From contig CACYWG010000001.1 in the NCBI GenBank assembly GCA_902778115.1, positions 62,001 to 126,000 of the forward strand: a stretch of 64,000 bases of DNA, written 5' to 3'. The stretch is from Oscillospiraceae bacterium. Its GTDB lineage: Bacteria > Bacillota > Clostridia > Oscillospirales > Oscillospiraceae. Positions within the stretch are counted from its first letter, which is position 1; each line of letters opens with the position of its first letter. A program made the position numbers and the translations under genes. Below the pieces are notes generated by a model. The model was not told the origin of the DNA. It saw only the letters and a list, made by a program, of their open reading frames with translations, and did not search any database. Below, in pieces: positions 1-9,089 of this stretch.

Positions 1-29
1 AGCTCAACATCATCGAAGTGAAAGCATAA
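1..29 (+). CDS. C-terminal end of an upstream gene (possibly spoIIIAH)
   Basis: Only the last eight codons are present (LNIIEVKA, then TAA at 27-29), so no function can be read from them. The frame is chosen because a strong intrinsic terminator starts two bases after this stop; another frame stops at 19-21. In Clostridia the gene before Asp23/Gls24-nusB is often spoIIIAH, whose product ends in a hydrophobic-charged strand, so that identity is a guess from gene order only. Confidence 0.35.
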
Positions 30-30
30 C

Positions 31-61
31 AAAAATCCGGGGTTCACGCCCCGGATTTTTT
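31..61 (+). terminator. Intrinsic terminator
   Basis: The arms AATCCGGGG (34-42) and CCCCGGATT (49-57) pair perfectly around a TTCACG loop, extended by flanking A and T runs, and the 3' arm runs into a T tract. It closes the upstream operon before the Asp23 gene. Confidence 0.9.
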
Positions 62-129
62 GCATATTATTTTTTGCATATACACTTTCCTTTTTTGAAT
101 ATTCATGTTAAAATATACTGAATCTTTAT

Positions 130-147
130 GAACTGCACATGCAGTTC
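130..147 (+). promoter_or_regulatory. Short inverted repeat in the Asp23 leader
   Basis: GAACTGCA and TGCAGTTC form a perfect dyad with a two-base centre, about 45 bases before the Asp23 start. It could be an operator or an RNA stem-loop. No clean sigma-A promoter is evident beside it: a TATACT-like hexamer at 114-119 lacks a well spaced -35. Confidence 0.35.
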
Positions 148-192
148 AGGTTCTGACACTATGAAGCAGGAAGTCTTGATGGGAGGCAAAGC

Positions 193-555
193 ATGAACGA
201 CAACTACATTACCTGCCAGGAAGAAAACGGCAGCATCAATATCTCTGAAGACGTGATTTACAGCCTGGTCCGCACCGCTATTTCCGAGGTGGAGGGCGTG
301 GCCGGCCTGGCCAATACGGCCGGCGGCGAGCTGGCGGAGCTGCTCGGGCTGAAGACCGTGACCAAGGGCGTTAAGGTGCAGCTGGACGACAACAAGGTCG
401 TCGTGGATGCGATCATCACCGTGACCTACGGCTACAGCATCGTCAAGGTCGCACAGGAAGTACAGGAAAAGATCATCAACGTCATTCAGGCGACGACTGG
501 CTTTGATAAACCGCAGGTCAACGTCCATGTTTCCGGACTGGCCTTTGATAAATAA
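193..555 (+). CDS. Asp23/Gls24 family envelope stress response protein
   Basis: This 120-residue protein has the Asp23/Gls24 pattern: an N-terminal helix with a VRTAISEVEGVAGL-type segment, then alternating strands (VKVQLDDNKVVVDAIITVTYG) and a helix ending in VNVHVSGLAFDK. Family members are small cytoplasmic or membrane-associated proteins linked to cell-envelope stress in Gram-positive bacteria; the biochemical role is unknown. The ATG at 193 follows GGGAGG at 180-185. It lies 18 bases before nusB, the usual Clostridial order, and is probably the first gene of the nusB-recN operon. Confidence 0.9.
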   Translation: MNDNYITCQEENGSINISEDVIYSLVRTAISEVEGVAGLANTAGGELAELLGLKTVTKGVKVQLDDNKVVVDAIITVTYGYSIVKVAQEVQEKIINVIQATTGFDKPQVNVHVSGLAFDK

Positions 556-573
556 ATACCGGAGGTAACAGCC

Positions 574-1041
574 ATGACAAGAAGCATTGCCCGCCATCTG
601 GCGATCCAGCTCTGCTTTGCCGCCGCCGCATCCGGCCGTTCGCCCGCGGAGCTTGCGGACGATTTCTTTACCGAAGAGCATTTTTCCAGCTTGGCCGATG
701 TGGACGAACTGTATGCCGAACTTCCGAAAGGAAAGTACCTGGAATACATCCTGCGCCTGAGCGGCCTCGTCATCGAAAAGCGCGGGGAGCTGGACGCATA
801 CATCGAGCGTTATGCAAAAGGCTGGCGTCCGGAGCGCATTTCCAAAACCGCTCTTGCGGTTTTGCGCTGTGCGATCTGCGAGATCCTCTATCTGGAGGAC
901 GTGCCCGCCAGCGCCGCGATCAACGAGGCGGTGGAGCTTGCCAAGAACTATGATGAGCCCGATACCGTTGCTTTCATCAACGGCGTGCTGGGCAGCTTCG
1001 TGCGCGGCGAGCTGGACAAGCAGCCCGCCACGGAGGAATGA
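574..1041 (+). CDS. nusB: Transcription antitermination factor NusB
   Basis: The 155-residue all-helical protein matches NusB in length and pattern: an N-terminal RSIARHLAIQLCFAAA helix and the C-terminal signature in which ISKTALAVLRCAICEILYLEDVPASAAINEAVELAKNY-type helices precede FINGVLG. NusB binds boxA RNA with S10 (NusE) to promote rRNA antitermination. The start has a GGAGG RBS (561-565). The stop overlaps the xseA start as ATGA, so the two are translationally coupled. Confidence 0.93.
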   Translation: MTRSIARHLAIQLCFAAAASGRSPAELADDFFTEEHFSSLADVDELYAELPKGKYLEYILRLSGLVIEKRGELDAYIERYAKGWRPERISKTALAVLRCAICEILYLEDVPASAAINEAVELAKNYDEPDTVAFINGVLGSFVRGELDKQPATEE

Positions 1042-2255
1042 TGAGCGCCGAACGTCCGATCCTCTCCGTCACCCAGCTCAACGAGCATATCCGCTCTCTG
1101 CTGGATGCGGACGGTCTTTTGTCCGATGTGTGCGTGCGCGGCGAACTGTCCAACTACAAGATCTATCCCTCCGGGCACCACTATTTTACGCTGAAGGACA
1201 GCGAGAGCAGCCTGCGCTGCGTCATGTTCAAGAGCAGCGCCGCCCGACTGCGCTTTCGGCCGGAAAACGGCATGAGCGTTACGGTGTTCGGCCGCGTTTC
1301 CGTATATCCGCGCGACGGAGCCTATCAGCTCTACTGCACCGGCATCATGCCGGAGGGCGTCGGCGATCTGCAGATCGCTTTTGAGCAGCTGAAGGAAAAG
1401 CTTGCCGCAGAGGGCCTGTTCGATCCTTCCCATAAAAAGCCGCTGCCGCCGTTTCCGCGCACGATCGCCGTCATCACTTCGTCGGCTGGCGCCGCGGTGC
1501 ATGATATGATCCGCATCCTCGGCCATCGTTGGCCGATGACGAAGGTCGTACTGCTGCCGGTCCGCGTGCAGGGCGTGGAGGCTCCGCCGGAGATCGCCGG
1601 CGCGATCCGTTACGCCAATGAGTTTCAGATCGCGGATCTGATCATCACCGGCCGCGGCGGAGGATCGATGGAGGATCTCTGGGCTTTTAACGACGAGCGT
1701 GTGGCGCGGGCGATCTACGCCTCCCGGATCCCGGTGATCTCCGCCGTCGGGCATGAGCCGGACGTGACAATCTCCGATTATGTGGCCGACCGCAGGGCGT
1801 CCACGCCATCCAATGCGGCGGAGATCGCCGTGCCGGATCAGAATGAGATCCTGGAGCTGCTGCGCAGCTATGAGATCCGCAGCGGCCAGGCGATGCATAA
1901 ACAGCTTTCACAGTTGAAAGAACGCCTGAACAGTTTTCGTCAGAAGCGTGTGCTGACCGACCCTTCGGCCAGCATCGACAACCGCAGGATCAGTCTGGAT
2001 TACAGCCGCGATCGTCTTTGCGCGGCGCAGGAGCGGATCCTTTCCGGAAAACGCCAGCAGTATGTCAGGCTCGCGTCCGCTTTGGATGCCATGAGCCCGC
2101 TGCGCGTGCTGTCGCGCGGTTACGCCGTGGCGGAGGATGAGACAGGCGGCACTGTGAAATCGGCTGAACAGCTTCATCCGGGCGAACTGCTGCGCCTTCG
2201 TTTTGCTGACGGCGGCGCCGATTGCCGGGTGGAAGAGCTTTTATCAGGAGAATGA
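1038..2255 (+). CDS. xseA: Exodeoxyribonuclease VII large subunit
   Basis: The 405-residue protein has an N-terminal OB-fold (ILSVTQLNEHIRSLLD to about residue 110) followed by the exonuclease VII core with ITGRGGGSMEDLWAFNDE and VISAVGHEPDVTISD, and a coiled C-terminal region. With XseB it forms the nuclease that degrades single-stranded DNA in both directions. Two adjacent ATGs (1038, 1041) are possible; the first overlaps the nusB stop. Its end overlaps the xseB start region, so both subunits are coupled. Confidence 0.95.
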   Translation: MMSAERPILSVTQLNEHIRSLLDADGLLSDVCVRGELSNYKIYPSGHHYFTLKDSESSLRCVMFKSSAARLRFRPENGMSVTVFGRVSVYPRDGAYQLYCTGIMPEGVGDLQIAFEQLKEKLAAEGLFDPSHKKPLPPFPRTIAVITSSAGAAVHDMIRILGHRWPMTKVVLLPVRVQGVEAPPEIAGAIRYANEFQIADLIITGRGGGSMEDLWAFNDERVARAIYASRIPVISAVGHEPDVTISDYVADRRASTPSNAAEIAVPDQNEILELLRSYEIRSGQAMHKQLSQLKERLNSFRQKRVLTDPSASIDNRRISLDYSRDRLCAAQERILSGKRQQYVRLASALDAMSPLRVLSRGYAVAEDETGGTVKSAEQLHPGELLRLRFADGGADCRVEELLSGE

Positions 2256-2257
2256 TG

Positions 2258-2494
2258 ATGACAGAACAAGAGTTGAGTTTTGAACAGTCGCTTGCGCGGC
2301 TGGATGAAATCGTCCGCCATCTGGAAAAGGGCGACCTGCCGCTGAACGATTCTCTCAGCCTGTTTGAAGAGGGCACCGGACTGATCCGCCGCTGCGGGAC
2401 GATGCTCGACGAGGCGGAGCAGAAGGTCGTCAAGCTGAAAAAGGGGCCGGACCGGCATCCGCAGGAGCTGCCCTTTGAGGATGACAACGCATGA
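2258..2494 (+). CDS. xseB: Exodeoxyribonuclease VII small subunit
   Basis: This small helical protein (78 residues) carries the XseB signature LSFEQSLARLDEIVRHLEKG followed by LPLNDSLSLFEEG. Several copies bind each XseA large subunit. Three consecutive ATGs occur at 2252, 2255 and 2258; AGGAG at 2246-2250 is seven bases from the third, which is chosen. An in-frame upstream start at 2222 would lie wholly within xseA and is unlikely. The stop overlaps the ispA ATG (ATGA at 2491-2494). Confidence 0.92.
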   Translation: MTEQELSFEQSLARLDEIVRHLEKGDLPLNDSLSLFEEGTGLIRRCGTMLDEAEQKVVKLKKGPDRHPQELPFEDDNA

Positions 2495-3363
2495 CGGCGC
2501 AGGAGTATAAAGAGCGGATCGACCGCGCGCTTGCGGAGTATTTTGCGCCGCGCGGCGAGCAACTTCCGACCGCTGGACTCGCTGAAGCTATGCGTTACAG
2601 CCTCCTGGCCGGCGGCAAACGTATCCGGCCGATGCTGGTGCTCGAATTCTGCCGGATTGCCGGCGGCGATATCGAAGCGGCGCTGCCGGTGGCCTGTGCG
2701 ATTGAGATGCTGCACACCTACAGCCTGATCCACGACGATCTGCCCTGCATGGATAATGACGATCTGCGCCGCGGCCGTCCGACGAACCATGTGGTATACG
2801 GCGAATGCACGGCAACGCTTGCCGGCGATGCGCTGCAGGCGGAGGCCTTCGGAACGATCCTGCGCTCGTCTCTGGCTCCGGATCGCCGCGCAGCCTGCGC
2901 GGAGGATCTCGCCAATGCCGTCGGTCTGGACGGAATGTGCGGCGGGCAGTATCTGGATATGATCGGCGAGGGCAAACGCCTGAGTGAGACGGAACTGGAC
3001 GCGATCAACACCCGTAAAACCGGCGCGCTGCTGATTGCCGCCTGCCGGATGGGCGTCCACGCCGCCGGAGGATCGGAGCGTCAGCTGGAGGCCGCCGCGC
3101 GTTACGGCGCCGCCATCGGCGTTGCCTTTCAACTGCGGGACGACGTGCTTGATGTGACAAGCACAGAGGCAGAGCTCGGTAAACCCATCGGCTCAGATGC
3201 GCAGGAGGGGAAAAATACCTATGTTTCCCTCGTTGGCATGGCCGAGTGCGAACAAAGGATCCTGTGTCTGACGGAAGCAGCTAAACACGCGCTTGCGGAA
3301 GGATTTACCGATACCGCTTTTCTTGATAAGCTGGCTGATTCCATGGCGGTGCGTAAGAATTAA
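2491..3363 (+). CDS. ispA: Polyprenyl synthetase, farnesyl diphosphate synthase type
   Basis: This 290-residue trans-prenyltransferase condenses isopentenyl diphosphate with allylic diphosphates to make FPP. It shows GGKRIRP (41-47), the first aspartate-rich motif DDLPCMDNDD (82-91) of the FPP/GGPP class with the extended bacterial spacing, and the second motif in FQLRDDVLD. It overlaps xseB by four bases and precedes dxs, so early and later isoprenoid steps share one transcript. Confidence 0.93.
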   Translation: MTAQEYKERIDRALAEYFAPRGEQLPTAGLAEAMRYSLLAGGKRIRPMLVLEFCRIAGGDIEAALPVACAIEMLHTYSLIHDDLPCMDNDDLRRGRPTNHVVYGECTATLAGDALQAEAFGTILRSSLAPDRRAACAEDLANAVGLDGMCGGQYLDMIGEGKRLSETELDAINTRKTGALLIAACRMGVHAAGGSERQLEAAARYGAAIGVAFQLRDDVLDVTSTEAELGKPIGSDAQEGKNTYVSLVGMAECEQRILCLTEAAKHALAEGFTDTAFLDKLADSMAVRKN

Positions 3364-3383
3364 ACATAGAGGAGCTCAATGCT

Positions 3384-5231
3384 TTGAGTATATTGGAAAG
3401 CATCCAATCGTCGGCTGACGTAAAGAAGCTTCGGCAGGACCAGCTGGAGCCGCTTTGCGAAGAGCTGCGTGAATTCATTATACAAAACGTCTCCCAGACC
3501 GGCGGGCATCTGTCCTCCAATCTGGGTACGGTCGAGCTGACCGTGGCGCTTCACCGCGTCTATGACAGCTCGGTGGACCGCATCATATTTGACGTCGGCC
3601 ATCAGAGTTATTCTCACAAGATCCTGACCGGTCGGCGCGATCGCTTTGACAGCCTGCGCCAGTATAAAGGCATCTCAGGATTTCCCAAGCCATATGAGGC
3701 GCCGGATGACGCATTTATCGCCGGACACGCCTCCAATTCCGTCTCCGTTGCGCTCGGCATGGCACGCGCGCGGACATTGAGGCATGAAAACTATCAGGTC
3801 GTTGCTGTGATCGGCGATGGCGCCATGACCGGCGGCCTTGCTTTTGAAGGCCTAACCAACGCCGCCGCCAGCGGCGAGCCGATGGTCGTCATCCTCAATG
3901 ACAACAATATGTCCATCAGCGAGAACGTCGGCGGTACGGTCAGTATGCTGCAGACCATGCGGGCAAAACCCGGTTACATTAATTTCAAGCGCTGGTACCG
4001 CGACGTGTTTACCCGCCTGCCCGCGCTTTACCGCTTCAATCACAAAATCAAAGAGTGGCTCAAGGCCAGGTTGCTCAGTGAAAACATGTTCAGCGAGATG
4101 GGCTTCAATTACCTCGGCCCGGTCGACGGTCACGATCTGGAGAAGCTCGAGACGGCGATCCGTTATGCCAAAGAAATCAACGGCCCTGTGCTGCTGCATG
4201 TTTTGACAAAAAAAGGAAAGGGCTGCGAGTATACGGAAAAAGATCCGGAACGCTATCACGGCGTGTCCGCCTTTGATCCGCAGACCGGCGCGATGCCCGT
4301 ATCCGCACCCTGCTTTTCCTCTGTATTCGGTGAAGCGCTCTGCACTCTGGCCGAGGAGGATGAGCGTGTCGTCGCCATTACTGCGGCGATGGCCGCCGGC
4401 ACAGGTCTGGACAGCTTCGCCGCAAAATATCCCGAACGTTTCTTTGACGTAGGCATCGCCGAAGGGCATGCCGTTGCGATGGCGGGCGGCATGGCCAAAC
4501 AGGGTCTTCGCCCGGTATTCGCCGTCTATTCCAGCTTTCTGCAGCGCGGCTACGACATGCTGATCCATGACGTCGGCCTGCAGAAGCTGCATGCGGTCTT
4601 TGCGGTCGACCGCGCCGGTCTTGTCGGCAACGACGGCGAAACCCATCACGGTGTTTTAGATTTGGATTATCTGTCTGCTGTTCCGGGCATGCGAATCTGG
4701 TGCCCGGCCAGCTTTGAAGAACTGCGTCAGATGCTCCGTCACGCGGTCGAGGACGAGAACGGTCCGGTTGCGATCCGCTATCCCCGCGGCGGAGAAGGCC
4801 GCTATCAGGCAGCTTCTTTGGAGCAGGAACTCGCTGTTCGCGAAGGCGGCGATCTCACGATCGTCTGCTACGGGATCATGGTGAATACCGCCCTGGATGC
4901 AGCCGACCGCCTTGCAGAGCAAGGGGTCTCCGCTGAAATCGTCAAGCTTGGCTGTGTGACACCCAATACATTTGGGCTTTGTATGCGTTCCCTGAACAAA
5001 ACCGGGCGGCTTCTGGTCGCAGAAGACGTCTGTGCCGCCGGCTGTGTGGGCGAACGACTTTTGGCAGAGGCCGGATTGCAGGGCGTCAAGCTGCGCCAGG
5101 CGAAACTGATCAATCTTGGCGACGGGCTGGTGACGCACGGCAGCGTTCCCGAGCTGATGAAGCTCTGCGGACTGGATGCCGCCAGCCTTGCCGCCGCCGC
5201 ACAGGAACTGATCAACGGGGAACGGGTATGA
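3384..5231 (+). CDS. dxs: 1-deoxy-D-xylulose-5-phosphate synthase
   Basis: DXS condenses pyruvate and glyceraldehyde 3-phosphate, the first MEP-pathway step. The 615-residue length is normal. The thiamine diphosphate motif GDGAMTGGLAFEGLTNA with a downstream NDNNMSIS is clear, and the transketolase pyrimidine and C-terminal domains follow (VDRAGLVGNDGETHHG). The start is taken as TTG at 3384 with AGGAG at 3370-3374; the nearby ATG at 3379 is out of frame. Its stop overlaps the tlyA ATG (5228-5231). Confidence 0.95.
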   Translation: MSILESIQSSADVKKLRQDQLEPLCEELREFIIQNVSQTGGHLSSNLGTVELTVALHRVYDSSVDRIIFDVGHQSYSHKILTGRRDRFDSLRQYKGISGFPKPYEAPDDAFIAGHASNSVSVALGMARARTLRHENYQVVAVIGDGAMTGGLAFEGLTNAAASGEPMVVILNDNNMSISENVGGTVSMLQTMRAKPGYINFKRWYRDVFTRLPALYRFNHKIKEWLKARLLSENMFSEMGFNYLGPVDGHDLEKLETAIRYAKEINGPVLLHVLTKKGKGCEYTEKDPERYHGVSAFDPQTGAMPVSAPCFSSVFGEALCTLAEEDERVVAITAAMAAGTGLDSFAAKYPERFFDVGIAEGHAVAMAGGMAKQGLRPVFAVYSSFLQRGYDMLIHDVGLQKLHAVFAVDRAGLVGNDGETHHGVLDLDYLSAVPGMRIWCPASFEELRQMLRHAVEDENGPVAIRYPRGGEGRYQAASLEQELAVREGGDLTIVCYGIMVNTALDAADRLAEQGVSAEIVKLGCVTPNTFGLCMRSLNKTGRLLVAEDVCAAGCVGERLLAEAGLQGVKLRQAKLINLGDGLVTHGSVPELMKLCGLDAASLAAAAQELINGERV

Positions 5232-6022
5232 AGAAAGTCAGACTGGATCAGCTCGTTTTTGAACGCGGCTATACGGACAGCCGCGAACGGGCAAAGACCA
5301 CGATCATGAGCGGCCTCGTTTTTGTCAACGGACAGCGCGTGGACAAGCCCGGCACCGCCGTCGATCCGGAAGCGGCGCTGGAGGTACGAGGCGAAGCGAT
5401 CCCCTTTGTCAGCCGCGGCGGCTTTAAACTCGACAAGGCGCTGAAGGTCTTTCCGGTCGATCCCGCCGGCAAATGCTGTATCGACTGCGGCGCTTCGACC
5501 GGCGGATTTACCGATGTGCTGCTGCAGCACGGCGCGGCCAAGGTCTATGCGGTCGACGTCGGCTACGGGCAGCTGGCCTGGAAGCTTCGCTGCGACGAGC
5601 GCGTGGTGAACCTGGAGCGGACGAATCTGCGCTATGTGACGAAGGAGCAGATCCCGGAGCAGCTGGATCTGGCCGTGATGGACGTGTCCTTTATTTCTAT
5701 CCGGCTGGTGCTGCCTGCTGTCAAGGAATTGCTTAAGTCCGGAGCGGATATCATCTGTCTGATCAAGCCGCAGTTCGAAGCCGGAAGGGAAGAGGTCGGG
5801 AAAAAGGGCGTTGTCCGAGACGAGGCGGTTCACCGCCAGGTCGTCCGAGAAATCCTGGATTTCGCTCCCACCGCCGGTCTGAGTGTTTGCGGTCTGGATT
5901 ATTCCCCGATCAAGGGCCCTGAGGGCAACATCGAATATATTTGTCACATGAAAAACGGGTGCTTTCCGCCTGCCGACATCGACATTGACGCGGTGGTGGA
6001 GGCTTCGCATCAGGCGCTGTAG
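5228..6022 (+). CDS. TlyA-type S4-domain RNA methyltransferase
   Basis: The 264-residue protein starts with an S4 RNA-binding domain (VRLDQLVFERGYTDSRERAK) and continues into an FtsJ/RrmJ-like SAM-dependent methyltransferase domain (CIDCGASTGGFTDVLLQHGA as motif I, then MDVSFISI). Family members 2'-O-methylate rRNA; in mycobacteria TlyA modifies both 16S and 23S rRNA, while Firmicute homologues are often called hemolysin A from old work. ATG at 5228 overlaps dxs. A longer in-frame ORF reaches back inside dxs and is not the real start. Confidence 0.9.
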   Translation: MKKVRLDQLVFERGYTDSRERAKTTIMSGLVFVNGQRVDKPGTAVDPEAALEVRGEAIPFVSRGGFKLDKALKVFPVDPAGKCCIDCGASTGGFTDVLLQHGAAKVYAVDVGYGQLAWKLRCDERVVNLERTNLRYVTKEQIPEQLDLAVMDVSFISIRLVLPAVKELLKSGADIICLIKPQFEAGREEVGKKGVVRDEAVHRQVVREILDFAPTAGLSVCGLDYSPIKGPEGNIEYICHMKNGCFPPADIDIDAVVEASHQAL

Positions 6023-6034
6023 GAGGTGCTTTTG

Positions 6035-6880
6035 ATGATCGCGTTATGTCCGAATCCCTTTCGTGACCTGGAGCTGTCTTTCACGAGAAACGTCATGCGC
6101 CTGCTCCACGACGCTGGATTTGAAACCGCCGTCTGCCCGGTCTTTGCCGACGACGAACCGGAGGCGTTTCCGCAGGATATTCCGGTCAGTCGGATCCCAG
6201 ACATCGCAGACGACTGCAGCCTTGCCGTCGTGATCGGCGGCGACGGAACCATGCTTGCCGTCGCGCGTCAGCTGCACGGGCATGATCTGCCCATGCTGGG
6301 CGTCAATCTCGGCACCAAGGGCTTTATGACTTCTCTCGAGCAGGAAAACATCTTGCTGATCGTCGAGGCGGCCAAGGGGCATTATCAGATCAGTAAACGC
6401 ATGATGCTGGACGTGACGCTGATCCGCGGCGAACAGGAGATCTGCCGTGACAGCGCGCTCAACGACGCGGTCATCCACGGTTACGGCGAATGCGTCTCCA
6501 TCACAGCCTGGTGCAACGGCCAGCGTATGACCGGGTTTACCGGCGACGGTGTGATCCTTTCCACACCGACTGGCTCTACCGGCTATTCGATGTCCGCAGG
6601 CGGACCGATCGTCGAGCCGGATGCGGAAAACATGATTCTGAGCCCGATCTGCGCACACGTCATGGGGTCTCGCACCTTTGTTCTGGACCCCAATCGAGAG
6701 ATCATCATCCGCACGGGGATATCCCACGGGCGCAAAGCGTATCTCTCCGTCGACGGCAATTCGGTTTATGATCTGGAAAACGGCGATATTCTGCGTGTTC
6801 GCCGTTCGTCACACTATGCTTTGATGGTGGATATGGGCCTGAAGAGCTTTTATGAAACAGCGTTTGAAAAACTGAGATAA
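6035..6880 (+). CDS. nadK: NAD kinase
   Basis: NAD kinase phosphorylates NAD to NADP. The 281-residue protein has the diagnostic GGDGTML motif (in VVIGGDGTMLAV), the LGVNLGTKGFM segment, and the conserved TPTGSTGYSMSAGGP stretch. AGGAGG at 6021-6026 is eight bases from the ATG at 6035, so that start is preferred over the GTG at 6026 that lies within the RBS. It follows tlyA by 12 bases and precedes argR and recN, the usual Firmicute order. Confidence 0.95.
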   Translation: MIALCPNPFRDLELSFTRNVMRLLHDAGFETAVCPVFADDEPEAFPQDIPVSRIPDIADDCSLAVVIGGDGTMLAVARQLHGHDLPMLGVNLGTKGFMTSLEQENILLIVEAAKGHYQISKRMMLDVTLIRGEQEICRDSALNDAVIHGYGECVSITAWCNGQRMTGFTGDGVILSTPTGSTGYSMSAGGPIVEPDAENMILSPICAHVMGSRTFVLDPNREIIIRTGISHGRKAYLSVDGNSVYDLENGDILRVRRSSHYALMVDMGLKSFYETAFEKLR

Positions 6881-6896
6881 AACGGGAGGCAAATCC

Positions 6897-7352
6897 ATGA
6901 AACCTGGAAGACAGAACGTCATTCTGGAAATTATTGCCGAGCAGGAGATCGAAACGCAGCAGCAGTTGCTGAACGCGTTGGCTGAACGGGGCATCAAAAG
7001 CACCCAGGCCACGCTTTCCAGAGACATTAAAGATATGCGGCTCGTCAAGCAGATGGGCCCCAGCGGCAGATATTGCTATGTTGTCAGCCGCGAACATGCG
7101 GACAACGAGCTGACCATGAAGCTCCGCTCCATTTTCAGAGAAAGCGTCACCAGCTTTGATGTGGCGCAGAATCTGCTAATCCTGAAAACACTTCCCAGTC
7201 TGGCCCCGGCTGCCTGCTCGGCGATCGAGGCGATGAAAAACCAGTCCCTGGTCGGCGCACTTGCCGGACATGACACGGCCTTTATCGCCATGCGGGACAA
7301 TCAGGCCGCGGAAAACCTTCGCCGGGAGATCGAGAATATTCTGAACGACTGA
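6897..7352 (+). CDS. argR: Arginine repressor ArgR
   Basis: The 151-residue protein has the ArgR winged helix-turn-helix (RQNVILEIIAEQEIETQQQLLNALAERGIKSTQATLSRDIK class) and a C-terminal oligomerisation and arginine-binding domain with GALAGHDTAFIAM. It represses arginine biosynthesis genes when arginine is bound. GGGAGG at 6884-6889 sets the start. The position between nadK and recN is a conserved Firmicute arrangement (AhrC in Bacillus). Confidence 0.94.
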   Translation: MKPGRQNVILEIIAEQEIETQQQLLNALAERGIKSTQATLSRDIKDMRLVKQMGPSGRYCYVVSREHADNELTMKLRSIFRESVTSFDVAQNLLILKTLPSLAPAACSAIEAMKNQSLVGALAGHDTAFIAMRDNQAAENLRREIENILND

Positions 7353-7375
7353 ACGATAGCTGGTGAGATAAGCTT

Positions 7376-9058
7376 ATGCTCAACGAGCTTCACATTGAAA
7401 ATATAGCGGTCATCGAGCGCGCGGATATTCAGTTTACCGCGGGTTTCAATGTGCTGACCGGCGAGACCGGCGCAGGCAAATCCATTGTGATCGATGCGAT
7501 CGGAGCTGTCCTGGGCGACCGGGTCAACCGGGATCTCGTCCGCCGCGGCGCGGATAAAGGCCTGGTCACGGCCGTTTTTGATGCCGATGGAGTGCAAGAT
7601 TGGCTGGAGAAGAATGATATCGAAGCGGATGGGGAACTGATCCTCCAGCGGCGCATCGGCGCCGACGGGAAAAGCAGCGCCAGAGTCTGCGGCCTGCCGG
7701 TCACGGCAGCGCAAATGAAGGAGCTTGCCTCGCTGCTTGTTGATATCCATGGCCAGAACGACGGCCGTCAGCTCATGGACGAGCGTCTTCACATGACTTA
7801 TCTCGATCGCTTCGGCTCCTATACGGACGAGCTGGCCTTTTACGCCGCCGAATATGACAAGTATCGTGCCCTGAAGCAGGAAATTGCCAAGCTCAGCATG
7901 GACGAGCTGGAAAAAGAGCGCCTCAGCGACAGCCTGCAGGCGCAGATCAAGGAGCTCGAAAGCGCGGAGCTCCGTCCGGGCGAAGAGGAAGAACTGAACG
8001 CGCGCCGCGATCTGCTTCGAAATGGGGAAAAACTGACCGAGGCGATCGATGAAGCCTGCGCCGCCCTGGATGAGGGCGATGCGAGCGCGCAGAGCATGAC
8101 GCAGAACGCCGCTTATTATGCGCAGCGGGCCGCGGCTATTGCCCCGGAGCTCGAAAGCGCGGCCAAAGCCATCCGTGACGCAGCCTTCCTCCTGACCGAC
8201 GCCGGTGAGACGCTGCGGGATTTCCGGGATTCTCTGGATTTTTCGCCCGAGGAATACGACCGTATGGAGACACGCCTGGCGCTGTTTCGCAAGCTGGAAA
8301 GACGGTACGCACGCGCTGTGGACGAGCTGCCTGACTATCTGGATGAGTGCCGGCAGAAGCTCGATGAGATCCAGTATGCCGACGAACGGCTGCAGAAGCT
8401 CCAGCAGGAGCTTTCTCATCAGATCAGACGCTGCCGGGAGGCCGGTCTGCGTTTGCGTCAAGCAAGGGAAAAAGCTGCGCGTGAGCTGGAAGCGCGGATT
8501 GTCGCAGAGCTTCGCGATCTGAGCATGCCTTCGGTCCGATTCGCCGTGGAGATCAGCGACGTTTCCAACGAACAGGCCTTTGACGGCCACGGCCTCGATC
8601 AGATCCGCTTTTTGATGTCCGCCAACGCGGGAGAGGATCTGGGCCGGATCAGCAAAATTGCCTCCGGCGGCGAGCTGAGCCGCATCATGCTGGCAATGAA
8701 AAACGTCTTCGCCGCGCATGATCCGGTACAGACAATGATCTTTGACGAGATCGACACCGGCGTTTCCGGCATCGCCGCGCAGCGCGTGGGTGAGAAGCTC
8801 TATACCGTTTCCTGCGGCAAGCAGGTCATGTGCGTGACGCATCTTCCGCAGATCGCTGCCATGGCCGACAGTCACTTCCTCATTGAAAAGCACGAGAGCG
8901 ACGGCCGTACCCGCACCGAGGTGAAAGCGCTTGACCGCGAGGGACGGAGGCGGGAGCTGGCCCGTCTGCACGGCGGCGACAACGTGACTTTGACGACGCT
9001 GGCCAGCGCCGAAGAGCAGCTGGAGGCCGCGGATCGCTTCAAAGCGCTCCACGCTTGA
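7376..9058 (+). CDS. recN: DNA repair protein RecN
   Basis: RecN is an SMC-like ATPase that acts in double-strand-break repair. The 560-residue protein has the N-terminal Walker A GETGAGKS, a long central coiled coil rich in Glu, Leu and Lys (about residues 155-370), then the ABC signature region IASGGELSRIMLA and Walker B with DEIDTGVSG. It is the last gene of the nusB operon; a strong new promoter starts at its stop codon. Confidence 0.95.
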   Translation: MLNELHIENIAVIERADIQFTAGFNVLTGETGAGKSIVIDAIGAVLGDRVNRDLVRRGADKGLVTAVFDADGVQDWLEKNDIEADGELILQRRIGADGKSSARVCGLPVTAAQMKELASLLVDIHGQNDGRQLMDERLHMTYLDRFGSYTDELAFYAAEYDKYRALKQEIAKLSMDELEKERLSDSLQAQIKELESAELRPGEEEELNARRDLLRNGEKLTEAIDEACAALDEGDASAQSMTQNAAYYAQRAAAIAPELESAAKAIRDAAFLLTDAGETLRDFRDSLDFSPEEYDRMETRLALFRKLERRYARAVDELPDYLDECRQKLDEIQYADERLQKLQQELSHQIRRCREAGLRLRQAREKAARELEARIVAELRDLSMPSVRFAVEISDVSNEQAFDGHGLDQIRFLMSANAGEDLGRISKIASGGELSRIMLAMKNVFAAHDPVQTMIFDEIDTGVSGIAAQRVGEKLYTVSCGKQVMCVTHLPQIAAMADSHFLIEKHESDGRTRTEVKALDREGRRRELARLHGGDNVTLTTLASAEEQLEAADRFKALHA

Positions 9059-9083
9059 CATTGCCATTGATTTGAGATATACT
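9055..9083 (+). promoter_or_regulatory. Sigma-A promoter of the T-box/tyrS operon
   Basis: A consensus TTGACA (9055-9060) is separated by exactly 17 bases from TATACT (9078-9083). The -35 overlaps the recN stop codon, and transcription would start just before the T-box leader. Confidence 0.85.
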
Positions 9084-9089
9084 CCGCTT

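Noticed and set aside
948-1898. Long minus-strand open frame opposite xseA
   Set aside because: It is a shadow of a GC-rich gene; the protein shows no domain and xseA on the plus strand is clear. Similar long antisense frames opposite recN, tyrS, lon, uvrA and others were rejected for the same reason.
4979-5227. Upstream extension of the tlyA frame inside dxs
   Set aside because: It lies wholly in dxs and has no S4-domain sequence; the ATG at 5228 overlaps the dxs stop.
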